Shown here in pieces: positions 17,865-26,241 of a stretch of DNA of 64,000 nt. The first letter of the stretch is position 1; each line of letters begins with the position of its first letter. The notes under the pieces were generated by a model. That model made no database searches, was not told the DNA's origin, and saw only the letters and a list, made by a program, of their open reading frames with translations. The stretch is from the NCBI GenBank assembly GCA_019119335.1, contig DWXF01000017.1, forward strand, positions 62,001 to 126,000, read 5' to 3'. The DNA comes from Candidatus Flavonifractor merdavium. Lineage in GTDB: Bacteria; Bacillota; Clostridia; Oscillospirales; Oscillospiraceae. Made by a program: the position numbers and the translations under genes.

Positions 17865-17893
17865 TTGACAAGAAACGACCTTTTGGGTACAAT
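17865..17893 (+). promoter_or_regulatory. Near-consensus sigma-A promoter of parA-comFB
   Basis: TTGACA (17865-17870), 17 bases, TACAAT (17888-17893): a perfect -35, one mismatch in -10. Predicted start is near 17900, giving a leader of about 129 bases before the parA ATG. It lies inside the fliD leader and points the other way, so the two transcripts overlap at their 5' ends. Confidence 0.88.
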
Positions 17894-17929
17894 GATTGAA
17901 AAAAGCGGTAAAACATTCTCTCACCTTCT

Positions 17930-17957
17930 ATATCGTCCAACGCAGCAAAAAGATAAG
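17930..17957 (-). promoter_or_regulatory. Candidate sigma-28 promoter of fliD-fliS
   Basis: Minus strand: CTTAT (17953-17957), 15 bases, GACGATAT (17930-17937), identical in form to the flgM and cheA promoters. The predicted start is near 17923, so the RNA runs through the opposing parA promoter. Confidence 0.7.
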
Positions 17958-18028
17958 AGAGGATTCAATTTTTTTCGAGTTTTCCGCGTAAGTTTGCCGC
18001 CCCTGGGGCGGAGACAGGGGGCGTCGGC

Positions 18029-18823
18029 ATGTCAATTTCGATGATTGCCATTACCAACCAAAAGGGAGGGGTAGGCAAGACTACCACAGCGGCGGCGCTG
18101 CTGACCGCGCTGCACCAGCGCGGGGCCAGGGTGTTGGGGGTGGATCTGGACCCTCAGGGCAGCCTGGGCTTCAGTCTGGGTTTGGATATTGAACACTGCG
18201 CCACCATTTATGATGTGTTCCGTGGGGAGGCGGAGCCTGCGGAGGTGCTCTCCCATACGGAGGTGTGCGATCTGCTGCCCTCCAACATCCTCTTGTCCGG
18301 CGCGGAGCTGGAGTTCAACCGGCCAGGGCGGGAGTTTCTGCTGAAAAACGCCCTGTCCAAGGTGGAACAGGACTACGACTTTATTATCGTGGATACCCCG
18401 CCGGCGCTGAATCTGCTGACGGTAAACGCCTACGTGGCCGCGGACAGCCTGATTATTCCCATGGCGCCGGAGGTGCTGAGCCTGCTGGGGGTGTCTCAGA
18501 TTAAGGAGACCATCGAAAGCGTGAAGGGCTATTACAATCCCAGGCTGGAGGTGCTGGGGATCCTGCTCAACCGGTACAGCGCCCGGTTCAATCTGAACCG
18601 GGAGGTGCTGGAGCTGGCGGGGCAGATTGCCACTCAGCTGGGCACCCGGGTGTTTGATACCAAGATCCGGGGGAGCGTGGCGGTGGCGGAGGCCCCGGCC
18701 CATGGGCTGAGCGTGGTGGACTACGCCCCCTCCGCCAAGCCCTCTCAGGATTTTCAGGATTTGTGCGACGAGGTGGCCGGCCGCTGGTTTCCCCGGGACA
18801 GTCAGGCGGGAGGTAAGGCATAA
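18029..18823 (+). CDS. ParA-family ATPase (Soj-like)
   Basis: ParA ATPases make gradients on the nucleoid or poles to position DNA or protein cargo. The 264-aa protein has the deviant Walker [10 protein letters not shown] (residues 12-20), Walker A' [12 protein letters not shown] and Walker [11 protein letters not shown], with the Soj/ParA pattern throughout ([18 protein letters not shown]). The usual N-terminal DNA-binding extension of plasmid ParA is missing. No parB or parS site lies beside it. The start codon of the ComFB-domain gene overlaps its stop by one base, so the two are translated together. Position between fliD and the che operon suggests a cargo linked to motility or chemoreceptor arrays; that is inference. 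It is not FlhG: no FlhF partner and no FlhG N-terminal activator motif. Confidence 0.93.
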   Translation: MSISMIAITNQKGGVGKTTTAAALLTALHQRGARVLGVDLDPQGSLGFSLGLDIEHCATIYDVFRGEAEPAEVLSHTEVCDLLPSNILLSGAELEFNRPGREFLLKNALSKVEQDYDFIIVDTPPALNLLTVNAYVAADSLIIPMAPEVLSLLGVSQIKETIESVKGYYNPRLEVLGILLNRYSARFNLNREVLELAGQIATQLGTRVFDTKIRGSVAVAEAPAHGLSVVDYAPSAKPSQDFQDLCDEVAGRWFPRDSQAGGKA

Positions 18824-19677
18824 TGGCGGGGAAGAAGAACAGCCGCAGCAGTAAGACCGACCACGTACTCAGCCTGCTGGCGGGCGGCGGTGCCGCCCAG
18901 GAGGCCCCGGCGGCCGCCAAGCCGGATACCCCTCCGGCCTCCGGCCGGCAGGAGAGGGGGGCTTCGGAGGCCGGTCAGCCCCCCAAGGAGACGCAGAGCG
19001 AGCCGGTACAGACCCCGGCCGCCGGAATTCCGGCCGGACAGCGGCGGGTGGCTCCGCCCATTCTGGAGGTGGCCCGGGTCAATAACGAGGCCCTGTCGGA
19101 GACCATCCGGGAGGCACTGACGGAGTCTCTGAATCAGGAGCTGGCCCAGGCGGAACCGGAGCCGGAACCGGAGCCGGAACCGGAACCAGAGCCGCTGCCG
19201 GAGCCGGAACCGGAACCGGAACCGGAACCAGTTCCAGAGCCGGAACCCATACCCGAGCCAGCACCGGAGCCCCAATCCGAGCCGGAGGCGCTGTCTGAGC
19301 CGGAGCAGAAGGCAGAGCCGGAGGCGGAACCCGCAGAGGCGCCGGCGCCGGAACCGGCCCCCGCCCAGCCGGTTCAGCCGGAGGGACCGGGGACCCGGCT
19401 GCCTGACGGGTCGGTATATCTGAATGTCATGGAGGAGCTGGTTGAGGAGCCGTTACAGAAATACATCAAGCTGTTTGGTCTGTGTGACTGTCCCCGCTGT
19501 GTGGCTGATGTGCGGGCGCTGGCGCTCAGCCGCCTGCCCGCCAAGTATGTGGTGCTTTCCAGCGCCTCGCTTACTCCGCTGATGAGCTTTTATCAGGCGA
19601 AGTTCGATTCGGCCCTGGTTACCCAGGTGATCTATGCCTGTAAGGCTGTGATGGAATCTCCCCGACATACAGTATAA
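18823..19677 (+). CDS. ComFB-domain protein with Glu-Pro-rich linker
   Basis: The 284-aa protein has three parts. Residues 1-110 are a basic, Ala/Pro-rich start with a short helix ([20 protein letters not shown], about 86-105). Residues 106-190 are an extended Glu-Pro repeat. Residues 190-284 form a ComFB domain: [16 protein letters not shown], the Cys pair CDCPRC, and [19 protein letters not shown], which matches the late-competence ComFB pattern. ComFB-family proteins have been reported, from memory, as cyclic-dinucleotide receptors. The N-terminal region may contact ParA. The gene shares TAATG with parA. No DNA-uptake genes lie around it, so the competence name should not be taken as function. 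Confidence 0.8.
   Translation: MAGKKNSRSSKTDHVLSLLAGGGAAQEAPAAAKPDTPPASGRQERGASEAGQPPKETQSEPVQTPAAGIPAGQRRVAPPILEVARVNNEALSETIREALTESLNQELAQAEPEPEPEPEPEPEPLPEPEPEPEPEPVPEPEPIPEPAPEPQSEPEALSEPEQKAEPEAEPAEAPAPEPAPAQPVQPEGPGTRLPDGSVYLNVMEELVEEPLQKYIKLFGLCDCPRCVADVRALALSRLPAKYVVLSSASLTPLMSFYQAKFDSALVTQVIYACKAVMESPRHTV
19141..19290 (+). repeat. Glu-Pro codon repeat in the ComFB-domain gene
   Basis: GAGCCGGAACCG-type six-base units repeat for about 150 bases and encode alternating Glu-Pro. The product would be a stiff, acidic, extended spacer. Repeat-number changes would alter its length without a frameshift. Confidence 0.9.
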
Positions 19678-19683
19678 ATGGTA

Positions 19684-19730
19684 ATGAAAAAAGAGCTCCG
19701 CAGGGTCGCGCCCTGCAGAGCTCTTTTTGT
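19684..19730. terminator. Bidirectional terminator between comFB and cheB
   Basis: AAAAAGAGCTC and GCAGGG (19688-19705) pair with CCCTGC and GAGCTCTTTTT (19711-19728), with one mismatch and loop TCGCG. A and T runs on both sides suit the two converging operons. Confidence 0.93.
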
Positions 19731-20831
19731 TTATTTTCCTGTTTTCAGATGCTGCATCAATACGGCGGCGATGTTGTCACAGGAAGCCTGGACGGCAACC
19801 GCGCCGATCTCGTGGGCCACGCAGGGCATGCCGTACACCACGCAGGAATCCTTGTCCTGGCCGATGGTGTAGGCTCCGGCCTTGCGCATCTCCAGCAGGC
19901 CGCTGGCGCCGTCCCGGCCCATGCCGGTCATGATGATGCCCACCATGTGACACTTTACCTGAGAGGCCATGGAGGTAAACAGGGCGTCTACCGATGGGCG
20001 GTGTCCGCTGACCTTTTCGCCCGGCTGACAGGCCAGCGTATACCGGCTGCCCATGCGTACCACCCGGGCCTGCAGGTCGGCGGGAGCCACCAGCGCCAGG
20101 CCGCGGTGGATCTCGTCGCCGTTCTTGGCCTCCCGTACCTCCATGGCGCAGATCTTGTTCAGCCGCTGGGCATACATGCCGGTAAATCCGGGGGGCATAT
20201 GCTGGACAATCACCATGCCGGGAATGTCGGCGGGCAGCCGTTTGAGTACCTCCAGAGTGGCTTCGGTGCCGCCGGTGGAGGCCCCCAGTCCGATGATGGT
20301 GTGGTCCAGGTTCACGCCGCCGGAGTGACCCAGCGCGGCGGGGGGAGCGATGGGCGCGGCGGGCGCGCTTGAGGCGGAGACCGTCGTGGAGGCAGCCGCC
20401 GACTGGGCGGCGTGGATGCGGCAGGGCGAAACCTTGGCGCAGGAGGCCACCACGATTTTCTGGGACAGAGAGCGCAGGAAGGACTCCCGGCTCTCCGCGC
20501 CGTCCGGCTTGCGGACAAAGTCCACCGCGCCGGCGGCCAGCGCGTCAAAGACCCGCAGATTCAGACTGGACACCAGAATCACCGGCAGCGGGTGTTCCGG
20601 CAGAAGCTGCCGCAAAAAGTCGATACCGTTGGTGCCCGGCATTTCCACGTCCAGCGTCATAACGTCGGGGTGGAGGCGGAGGATTTTTGTTTTTGCATCC
20701 AGGGCGTTGATGGCATACCCCACCACCTCGATGTTGGGGTATGCGGCCAGACCTTTGGTGAGAAACGCCCGGGCCACAGCGGAATCATCCACCACCAGGA
20801 CGCGGATTTTTTTCTGTTGATTCGGAAGCAT
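19731..20831 (-). CDS. cheB: Chemotaxis response regulator protein-glutamate methylesterase CheB
   Basis: CheB removes methyl groups from receptor glutamates and can deamidate glutamines; phosphorylation by CheA activates it. From the start at 20831 (GAAGGAG about 11 bases upstream) it is 366 aa. A receiver domain comes first (VLVVDDSAVAR; phospho-acceptor Asp in TLDVEMPG). An Ala/Ser/Pro linker follows, and then the methylesterase domain with catalytic Ser in GASTGGTEA, His in VQHMPPGF and Asp in MTGMGRDG. It is the last gene of cheA-cheW-cheR-cheB. A longer ORF start at 20855 has no ribosome site. Confidence 0.97.
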   Translation of the reverse strand: MLPNQQKKIRVLVVDDSAVARAFLTKGLAAYPNIEVVGYAINALDAKTKILRLHPDVMTLDVEMPGTNGIDFLRQLLPEHPLPVILVSSLNLRVFDALAAGAVDFVRKPDGAESRESFLRSLSQKIVVASCAKVSPCRIHAAQSAAASTTVSASSAPAAPIAPPAALGHSGGVNLDHTIIGLGASTGGTEATLEVLKRLPADIPGMVIVQHMPPGFTGMYAQRLNKICAMEVREAKNGDEIHRGLALVAPADLQARVVRMGSRYTLACQPGEKVSGHRPSVDALFTSMASQVKCHMVGIIMTGMGRDGASGLLEMRKAGAYTIGQDKDSCVVYGMPCVAHEIGAVAVQASCDNIAAVLMQHLKTGK

Positions 20832-20871
20832 GGATACGATGGCTCCTTCCTGCATACACGCGGGACGGCCC

Positions 20872-21696
20872 TTACTTCTTGCGGTACACCGCCGGGGCCA
20901 TCATCTGGAACAGCGGTGTCTGTCCCAGAGATTCCGAGTGGCTGATAAAGAGATAGCCGTTGGGGTTCATGGCGTCGCAAAAACGACGGACCAGAGCGTC
21001 CCGTGTGGTTTGATCAAAGTAGATCATCACGTTCCGGCAGAAAATCACGTCGAATTTCAGACGGAACTGGATGGGGTCCATAAGATTGAAGGTGCGGAAG
21101 ATCACGTTGTTGCGGATGGACGGGGCCACGGTGTAGTCTCCGCCGTCCTTGTTTTTGACAAAGTACCGGCGCAGCCACTCGCTGGGCATGTCCGCAGGGG
21201 GCTGGTAGACGGCGGCCTTGGCCTTGGCCATGGCCTGCTGGGAGATGTCGGTGGCCAGCACCCGGGTATCCCATTTATCCGCGTTGGTCCCGAAATACTC
21301 CTTCAGGTAGATGGACAGCGTGTAGGGCTCCTCTCCGCTGGAGCAGCCGGCGCTCCAGATGGCAAGGGTTTTGTCCCGGCGATGGCGCTGCTCCAGCTCC
21401 GGCAGGACCGTATTCTTGAAAAAGGTGAAATGCTCCTTCTCCCGCAGAAAATAGGTGTAATTGGTGGTCAGCTTGTTGAGCACCAGCTCCAGGTCATCCG
21501 GGTCCTTGGTGGTGAACAGGTGCTCCAGGAAGGACTTGAAGTCGTGGTAGCCCCGGTCCTTCAGGGAATGGGACAGGCGGCTGGTGATCAGCTGGCGCTT
21601 TTTGCTCAGGTCAATGCCGTAATTCTGATGGATAAACCGGACCAGACGCTGAAAGTCGGTGTCGGTAATGGTCAGGTTGTTGAAAAATGTGTCCAT
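20872..21696 (-). CDS. cheR: Chemotaxis protein methyltransferase CheR
   Basis: CheR transfers methyl from S-adenosylmethionine to receptor glutamates. The 274-aa protein has the helical N-terminal domain (FQRLVRFIHQNYGIDLSKKR) and the methyltransferase domain with the SAM-binding stretch IWSAGCSSGEEPYTLSI. DILATDIS-like VLATDISQQAM follows, and then FDVIFCRNVMIYFD. Length is normal. Cheb lies 40 bases downstream and cheW 19 bases upstream in the same operon. Confidence 0.98.
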   Translation of the reverse strand: MDTFFNNLTITDTDFQRLVRFIHQNYGIDLSKKRQLITSRLSHSLKDRGYHDFKSFLEHLFTTKDPDDLELVLNKLTTNYTYFLREKEHFTFFKNTVLPELEQRHRRDKTLAIWSAGCSSGEEPYTLSIYLKEYFGTNADKWDTRVLATDISQQAMAKAKAAVYQPPADMPSEWLRRYFVKNKDGGDYTVAPSIRNNVIFRTFNLMDPIQFRLKFDVIFCRNVMIYFDQTTRDALVRRFCDAMNPNGYLFISHSESLGQTPLFQMMAPAVYRKK

Positions 21697-21715
21697 GGTT
21701 CAGCGCACCCCCCGG

Positions 21716-22192
21716 TCAGGAGAGCTCCAGCAGCTGGGCGCAGTCAAAGGCCAGCATGGTCTGTCCGTCCTCCAGAGAGCACATGCCGCAGACCAGCTTC
21801 TGCCCGCTCTGGGAGGGGCTGGGGACGATGGAGCCCACCGGAATATCCACCATCTTTTCCACCTGGTCCACCAGAATGCCGATCTGGGTGTCCTGGGTCT
21901 GGAGGATGATGATGCAGCTGTTGCTCTCCTCGTCCCGGCCCAGGAAGCAGCAGATATCCACAATGGGGATAATCTGGCCCCGCAGGTTGATGATGCCGCG
22001 GATATACTCGGGCACCAGGGGCAGGCTGGTAATGGTGTGGTTGGTGATGATCTCCTCCACTGCCGCGGCGGGAACCCCAAAGAGCAGGTTGTTGGATACA
22101 AAGAGCAGATATTTTTCCGTCTGTGTCTGTACAGGAGTGCTTTCCGGGTTTGCAGCCATGTTGCCGCCGTATAAAACGTCCTGTTCCGTCAT
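21716..22192 (-). CDS. cheW: Chemotaxis coupling protein CheW
   Basis: CheW links receptors to CheA in the array. The 158-aa protein carries the single CheW SH3-like domain: YLLFVSNNLLFGVPAAAVEE, then GIINLRGQIIPIVDICCFLG, the diagnostic segment, and VDQVEKMVDIPVGSI. The N-terminal 25 residues are polar and extra. A clean AAAGGAG lies in the 13-base gap after cheA. Confidence 0.96.
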   Translation of the reverse strand: MTEQDVLYGGNMAANPESTPVQTQTEKYLLFVSNNLLFGVPAAAVEEIITNHTITSLPLVPEYIRGIINLRGQIIPIVDICCFLGRDEESNSCIIILQTQDTQIGILVDQVEKMVDIPVGSIVPSPSQSGQKLVCGMCSLEDGQTMLAFDCAQLLELS

Positions 22193-22205
22193 ATCAATTT
22201 CTCCT

Positions 22206-24320
22206 TTACCGGGCAGAGGTATACAGGTTGGTCACATCCAGGATGATGCTGATATTGCCGTCGCCCAAAATGGTACAGCCGCCAATGCCTCTGGGCTTGA
22301 TGTTGAAGTGGTTGAGGTAGGAGGGCAGGGGCTTGACCACTACCTGCTGCTCGCCCAGCAGTTCGTCCACAAACAGGCAGTAGGACAGATCGCCCGCGTC
22401 CAGCCAGATGAGGATGCCGTCCTCCATTCTGGTGGCTCCGCCGGACATCTGATACAGCTCCCGCATCCGGATGACCGGATAGAAGCTGCCCATGCACTTG
22501 AACATCTCGCCGCCGGAGGCGTCCCGGATCAGATCGGCCTCGGTGATTTTGAAGGACTGACGGATATTGTGGATGGGAATGGTGAAAATGGACCCGCCCA
22601 CCGATACCTCCATACCGTCCATGATGGCCATGGTCAGGGGGATTTTCAGGGTGGTGGTCATGCCCTTGCCGGGCTCGCTGGAGATGGAGACCACGCCGCC
22701 CACCTCCTCCACGTTCCGCTTGACCACGTCCATACCCACGCCCCGGCCGGAGAACTCCGTGACCTCCGAGTTGGTGGAGAAGCCGGGGGCCATAAGGAAA
22801 TTGAGGATCTCCTTGTGGGAATATTCCACGTCGGGGAAGGCCAGTCCGTTGCGGATGGCCTTGGCCAGCACGGCGTCATAATTGACGCCCTGGCCGTCGT
22901 CAATGATTTCGATAATGACCTCGCTGCCGGTGTGGCGGGCGGAGAGGATGATCTCGCCCACCGGGTCCTTGCCGGCGTTGATGCGGTCCTGAGGCGTCTC
23001 CTCAATGCCGTGGTCCATGGAGTTGCGGACGATGTGCATGATGGGGTCGCCGATGCTGTCCACGATGGTCTTGTCCACCTCGGTGTCCTCGCCCACCAGA
23101 GTCAGCTTGGCCTGCTTGCCCAGCTTTTTGCACATATCCCGCACAATGCGGTTCATCTTCTGGAAGGTGCCGGAGACCGGGACCATCCGCAGGGACATGG
23201 ACACGTCCTGCAGCTCGTCGGTGAGCTTGCGCAGCTGCCGGGCGGACTTGGTGAAGGCGTCCAGCTTCAGCCCCTTGAGATCGGGAGAGGCCGTGACCAT
23301 GGATTCGGTAATGACAATTTCGCCCACCACAGCGGCCAGCTGATCCAGCTTGTTCAGATTGACGCTGATGAGGCTCTCCTTGTGGTGAGGGCCGCCCTCC
23401 GACTTCTGAGACACAGGGGAGGGAGTCGCCTGGGGCGCGGGTGCGGGAGCAGGCGCAGGTGTGGGGGCAGGCGCGGGAGCAGCCGCGGCGGCCTGAGGCG
23501 CGGGGGCGGGGGCCGACTCGGCGGCAGGCTGGGGAGCCGGCTCGGCCGGCTCAGCCGGGGCGGCGGGCTGGTCGACAGACTGATAGGCGCGCACCGCTCC
23601 GGCGCCGGTGACAGCGTGGATGGCGCTTTCCCGGTCGTCCTGATTGCGGAAGTAGAGCATAAAGCCGGACTCCACAATCTGGTCGGCGGTGGCGGGGTCG
23701 GAGTCCACGCCCTGGGGCTCGTAGGTGAAATCCGATTCGGCGCACAGCTCCTTGATGGAGTTGACCAGCATATACGCCCGCAGATTTTCCATGCCGCAGC
23801 CCTCGTCAAAGAACACCTGGAGGCCATAGGGGAATCCGGGCGCTGAGGGGGCGGCGCCTGCGGCGGCTTCCGACGCGGCCTGCTGGGCGGCCTCCGGGGC
23901 CTGGCCGCCGGAGTTAATTTGCTCGATCAGTCTATTAACTTTTTGCAGCAGGGTGTCGATATTTTCAGTAAGGGGCTGTTCGTTTTCAATGTGCTCCAGC
24001 TCCCCCCGGAAAAAGTCGATGGTCTGGAACAGCAGGTCGAACAGCTCCGGGCGCAGGGACTCGGGGACCACATCCATGGTCTTGTCCCGGATGATGGCGA
24101 ACAGGTCCTCCGCCCGGTGGGCGATGGTCATGAGGGAGTTGTACTCCATCATGGCGGAGGACCCCTTGACGGTGTGCATGATGCGGAAGATGGTATTGAT
24201 GTCCTCTTGGGAGAAGCTGTCCTGCTGCTCCGCGGCCAGAACAATGCTGTCTAACTGCTCCAAAAGGGTGTTGGTCTCATATAAAAAGGCATCCAGAATG
24301 CTGTCGCTACCGGCACTCAT
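22206..24320 (-). CDS. cheA: Chemotaxis sensor histidine kinase CheA
   Basis: CheA autophosphorylates on its HPt histidine and passes phosphate to CheY, CheB and CheV. From 24320 (AAAGGAG upstream) it is 704 aa. P1 spans about 1-105 with phospho-His49 in MHTVKGSS. P2 follows with FPYGLQVFFDEGCGMENLRA. An Ala/Pro-rich linker (about 250-310) comes next, then the P3 dimer domain, the P4 kinase with N-box NSMDHGIE, G1 DDGQGVNYD and G2 SGRGVGMDVVKRNV, and the P5 CheW-like end. An ORF extension 17 codons upstream lacks a ribosome site. It is first in its operon, behind a sigma-28-like promoter. Confidence 0.98.
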   Translation of the reverse strand: MSAGSDSILDAFLYETNTLLEQLDSIVLAAEQQDSFSQEDINTIFRIMHTVKGSSAMMEYNSLMTIAHRAEDLFAIIRDKTMDVVPESLRPELFDLLFQTIDFFRGELEHIENEQPLTENIDTLLQKVNRLIEQINSGGQAPEAAQQAASEAAAGAAPSAPGFPYGLQVFFDEGCGMENLRAYMLVNSIKELCAESDFTYEPQGVDSDPATADQIVESGFMLYFRNQDDRESAIHAVTGAGAVRAYQSVDQPAAPAEPAEPAPQPAAESAPAPAPQAAAAAPAPAPTPAPAPAPAPQATPSPVSQKSEGGPHHKESLISVNLNKLDQLAAVVGEIVITESMVTASPDLKGLKLDAFTKSARQLRKLTDELQDVSMSLRMVPVSGTFQKMNRIVRDMCKKLGKQAKLTLVGEDTEVDKTIVDSIGDPIMHIVRNSMDHGIEETPQDRINAGKDPVGEIILSARHTGSEVIIEIIDDGQGVNYDAVLAKAIRNGLAFPDVEYSHKEILNFLMAPGFSTNSEVTEFSGRGVGMDVVKRNVEEVGGVVSISSEPGKGMTTTLKIPLTMAIMDGMEVSVGGSIFTIPIHNIRQSFKITEADLIRDASGGEMFKCMGSFYPVIRMRELYQMSGGATRMEDGILIWLDAGDLSYCLFVDELLGEQQVVVKPLPSYLNHFNIKPRGIGGCTILGDGNISIILDVTNLYTSAR

Positions 24321-24360
24321 AACGATAGGCTCCTTTCCTCGCATTGGACTTCTTATTTTT

Positions 24361-24388
24361 TTATCGACCAAATTTCAGAGAAAATAAG
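24361..24388 (-). promoter_or_regulatory. Candidate sigma-28 promoter of cheA-cheW-cheR-cheB
   Basis: Minus strand: CTTAT (24384-24388), 15 bases, GTCGATAA (24361-24368). This is the same architecture as upstream of flgM, fliD and the hemerythrin gene. The predicted start near 24354 leaves a 34-base leader. No convincing promoter was found for the divergent plus-strand gene at 24459. Confidence 0.7.
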
Positions 24389-24458
24389 TGCTCTGCAAAA
24401 ATATCAGGGTGGAATTGGAAAATTCCGCTGGTCCGCAGGGCTGCAAGAGGTGGATCAT

Positions 24459-25895
24459 ATGGCGGACCTTTTGGGCGCGGCCAACCGCGTCCCAGGCTAT
24501 GACAGCGCGAATAACAACCGGACCCTGCCCACGGAGATGCGTCCCAGCCAGACGCAGATCCAGAATGTCCCCGACCCCACCCGGGTGGGCCGGCCGGACG
24601 CCAGGACGGACCAGCAGGGCGCCAACGACGCCCTGCAGTCGGATGTGCTGCGCTACGACTCCAATTTACAGACCTTTTTACAGCGGCTGCGGGAGCTGCC
24701 CGAGCTGCCCGAGCTGATGAGCAAGACCATGCTGCTGATGCGGGGGGTGGTCTCCACCCCCGGCCTGCAGCAGGGCATCGCCCAGGAGATGGCTCAGCTG
24801 CTGGAGATGCTGCAGGTGGACGCGGAGGGATTCCGGCAGCTGTTTATGGAGCAGGTTCAGGGGGGCAACCGTTTTTCCGGGCCGCTGTTCTCCCTGCTGC
24901 GGCAGACCTACGGTTCCCTGTCCGGGGACCATGTGCGCCAGTCCATTCTGGAGTTTGCCAAGCGGTACAGCGACTTCTCCTCCACAGCCCACATCGGGCG
25001 GAACATGACCAGCCTGCTCCAGCAGATCACCGAGCGGCTGCCCCGCAGCTGGCAGGCCAATATGAACCAGCTGCTGGCCCAGCTGGAAAACGGGCTGGCT
25101 TCCGGCAGCCGGGCGGACAATCTGAAGCTGCTTCAGGGGGAGATCATCCCCTATCTGGGCAGCTATGTGGAGCGGACTCACGATCTGGGCCCCCTGCGGG
25201 AGATGCTCAACCGGCTGATTCTGGAGGTCGCCCGGTACGAGAATGGCTCGGAGGGGCAGCTGTTACAGTCTTTCCGGCAGATGGAGGGGTACAGCGAACT
25301 GCTCAAGGGCCTCAATCAGCTGGACGACAGCGCCATTTTGAAGCTGCTGCGGGAAAACGACTTTACCCGGGCGGCGGACAGCCGGTTTGCCGAGGGCCTG
25401 GCTCATGCCGCCTCTCAGGCCCTGCGGGGGCTCTACGGCCATGAGGTCCAGGAGTCCTTCGCGGAGCTGGTCCGGGCCCTGCTGGTGCAGGAGAGCGTCT
25501 ATATGCCCTTGAATCACATGCTGTTCCCTGTGGAGTGGCAGGGAAAGATGATGTACTCCGAGATGTGGGTGGACCCCGACGCGGAGGAACAGGGCGGCTC
25601 CGGACGGGAGCAGGACCAGAAGGTGCAGTTTCTGTTCAAACTGGATCTGGAGGCGCTGGGCTTTCTGGAGATTGCCCTGTCCTCCCGGCAGGACCAGGTG
25701 GAGATGCAGATTTATGGACCGGACGCGGTGCAGGCCAACAGCGGCCTGATCGCGGAGGATATGCGGGACATTCTGGCCAGCCATGGCCTGGCGGGCAAGG
25801 ATGTGCGGGTGTCCAAGCTGGAGAGGCCTCTGACGCTGACGGAGGTTTTTCCCAATTTGTTTGAAGGGAAGCGGGGCGTGAATGTCAAAATCTAA
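24459..25895 (+). CDS. FliK-like flagellar protein (YlqG-type)
   Basis: The 478-aa protein has a polar N-terminus, a long helical middle (about 60-330) and a C-terminal domain (FLFKLDLEALGFLEIALSSR, then RDILASHGL) resembling the FliK C-terminal domain (LDPEALG...LEVRL pattern). The next gene encodes a FlhB C-terminal-like protein, so the pair parallels ylqG-ylqH of Bacillus. The role is probably in export specificity or assembly and is not established. The ORF opens at a GTG (24450), but ATG 24459 lies 8 bases after AGAGG and is preferred. It is first in the operon leading to PilZ and the SLH proteins and is distinct from the canonical fliK at 43119. Confidence 0.7.
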   Translation: MADLLGAANRVPGYDSANNNRTLPTEMRPSQTQIQNVPDPTRVGRPDARTDQQGANDALQSDVLRYDSNLQTFLQRLRELPELPELMSKTMLLMRGVVSTPGLQQGIAQEMAQLLEMLQVDAEGFRQLFMEQVQGGNRFSGPLFSLLRQTYGSLSGDHVRQSILEFAKRYSDFSSTAHIGRNMTSLLQQITERLPRSWQANMNQLLAQLENGLASGSRADNLKLLQGEIIPYLGSYVERTHDLGPLREMLNRLILEVARYENGSEGQLLQSFRQMEGYSELLKGLNQLDDSAILKLLRENDFTRAADSRFAEGLAHAASQALRGLYGHEVQESFAELVRALLVQESVYMPLNHMLFPVEWQGKMMYSEMWVDPDAEEQGGSGREQDQKVQFLFKLDLEALGFLEIALSSRQDQVEMQIYGPDAVQANSGLIAEDMRDILASHGLAGKDVRVSKLERPLTLTEVFPNLFEGKRGVNVKI

Positions 25896-26241
25896 GGAAA
25901 CCGGCGCAGCGCCCACCCAGCGCGCCGCGGCCCTCCGGTATAGCGCCGGGGACGGCGCGCCGGTGGTGGTGGCCTCCGGTATGGGCCATCTGGCGGAAAA
26001 AATTGTGGAGGTGGCCACCGACAACGGCGTGCCGGTGTATGAGGACAATTCGCTGGCTACGGTGCTCTCCCAGATGGAGCTGGGCCGGGAGATCCCGGAG
26101 GAGCTCTATCAGGCCGTGGTGGAGATTTATCTGTATTTTCTGGAGTTCGATCCCAATGACCCGGAGAAGGCCCGCCGGAACCGCCAGGCCAGACTGGGGG
26201 GAGCGGTAAAGGGAGGCGAGGAGCATGGCAAGCAGCAATAA
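25882..26241 (+). CDS. FlhB C-terminal-domain-like protein (YlqH/FhlB family)
   Basis: The 119-aa protein aligns by eye with the part of FlhB that lies just after its NPTH cleavage site: AAALRYSAGDGAPVVVASGM parallels AVALRYKPDQDAAPLVLAKG of the FlhB encoded here at 53481, and GREIPEELYQAVVEIYLYF parallels GQEIPPELYNAVAEVLVYLY. It has no membrane segments and no NPTH motif, so it looks like a stand-alone, already-cut FlhB-CC. In Salmonella-type systems FhlB can replace FlhB-CC. It overlaps the previous gene by 14 bases and the next by 17, indicating tight coupling. Confidence 0.85.
   Translation: MSKSKETGAAPTQRAAALRYSAGDGAPVVVASGMGHLAEKIVEVATDNGVPVYEDNSLATVLSQMELGREIPEELYQAVVEIYLYFLEFDPNDPEKARRNRQARLGGAVKGGEEHGKQQ

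Noticed and set aside
18029-18823. ParA read as FlhG (MinD-like flagellar number regulator)
   Set aside because: The deviant Walker A and sequence follow Soj/ParA; no MinD-type membrane helix at the C-terminus and no FlhF beside it.
18823-19677. Competence gene assignment for the ComFB-domain protein
   Set aside because: No comFA, comFC or other DNA-uptake gene is adjacent; the name reflects a domain only.
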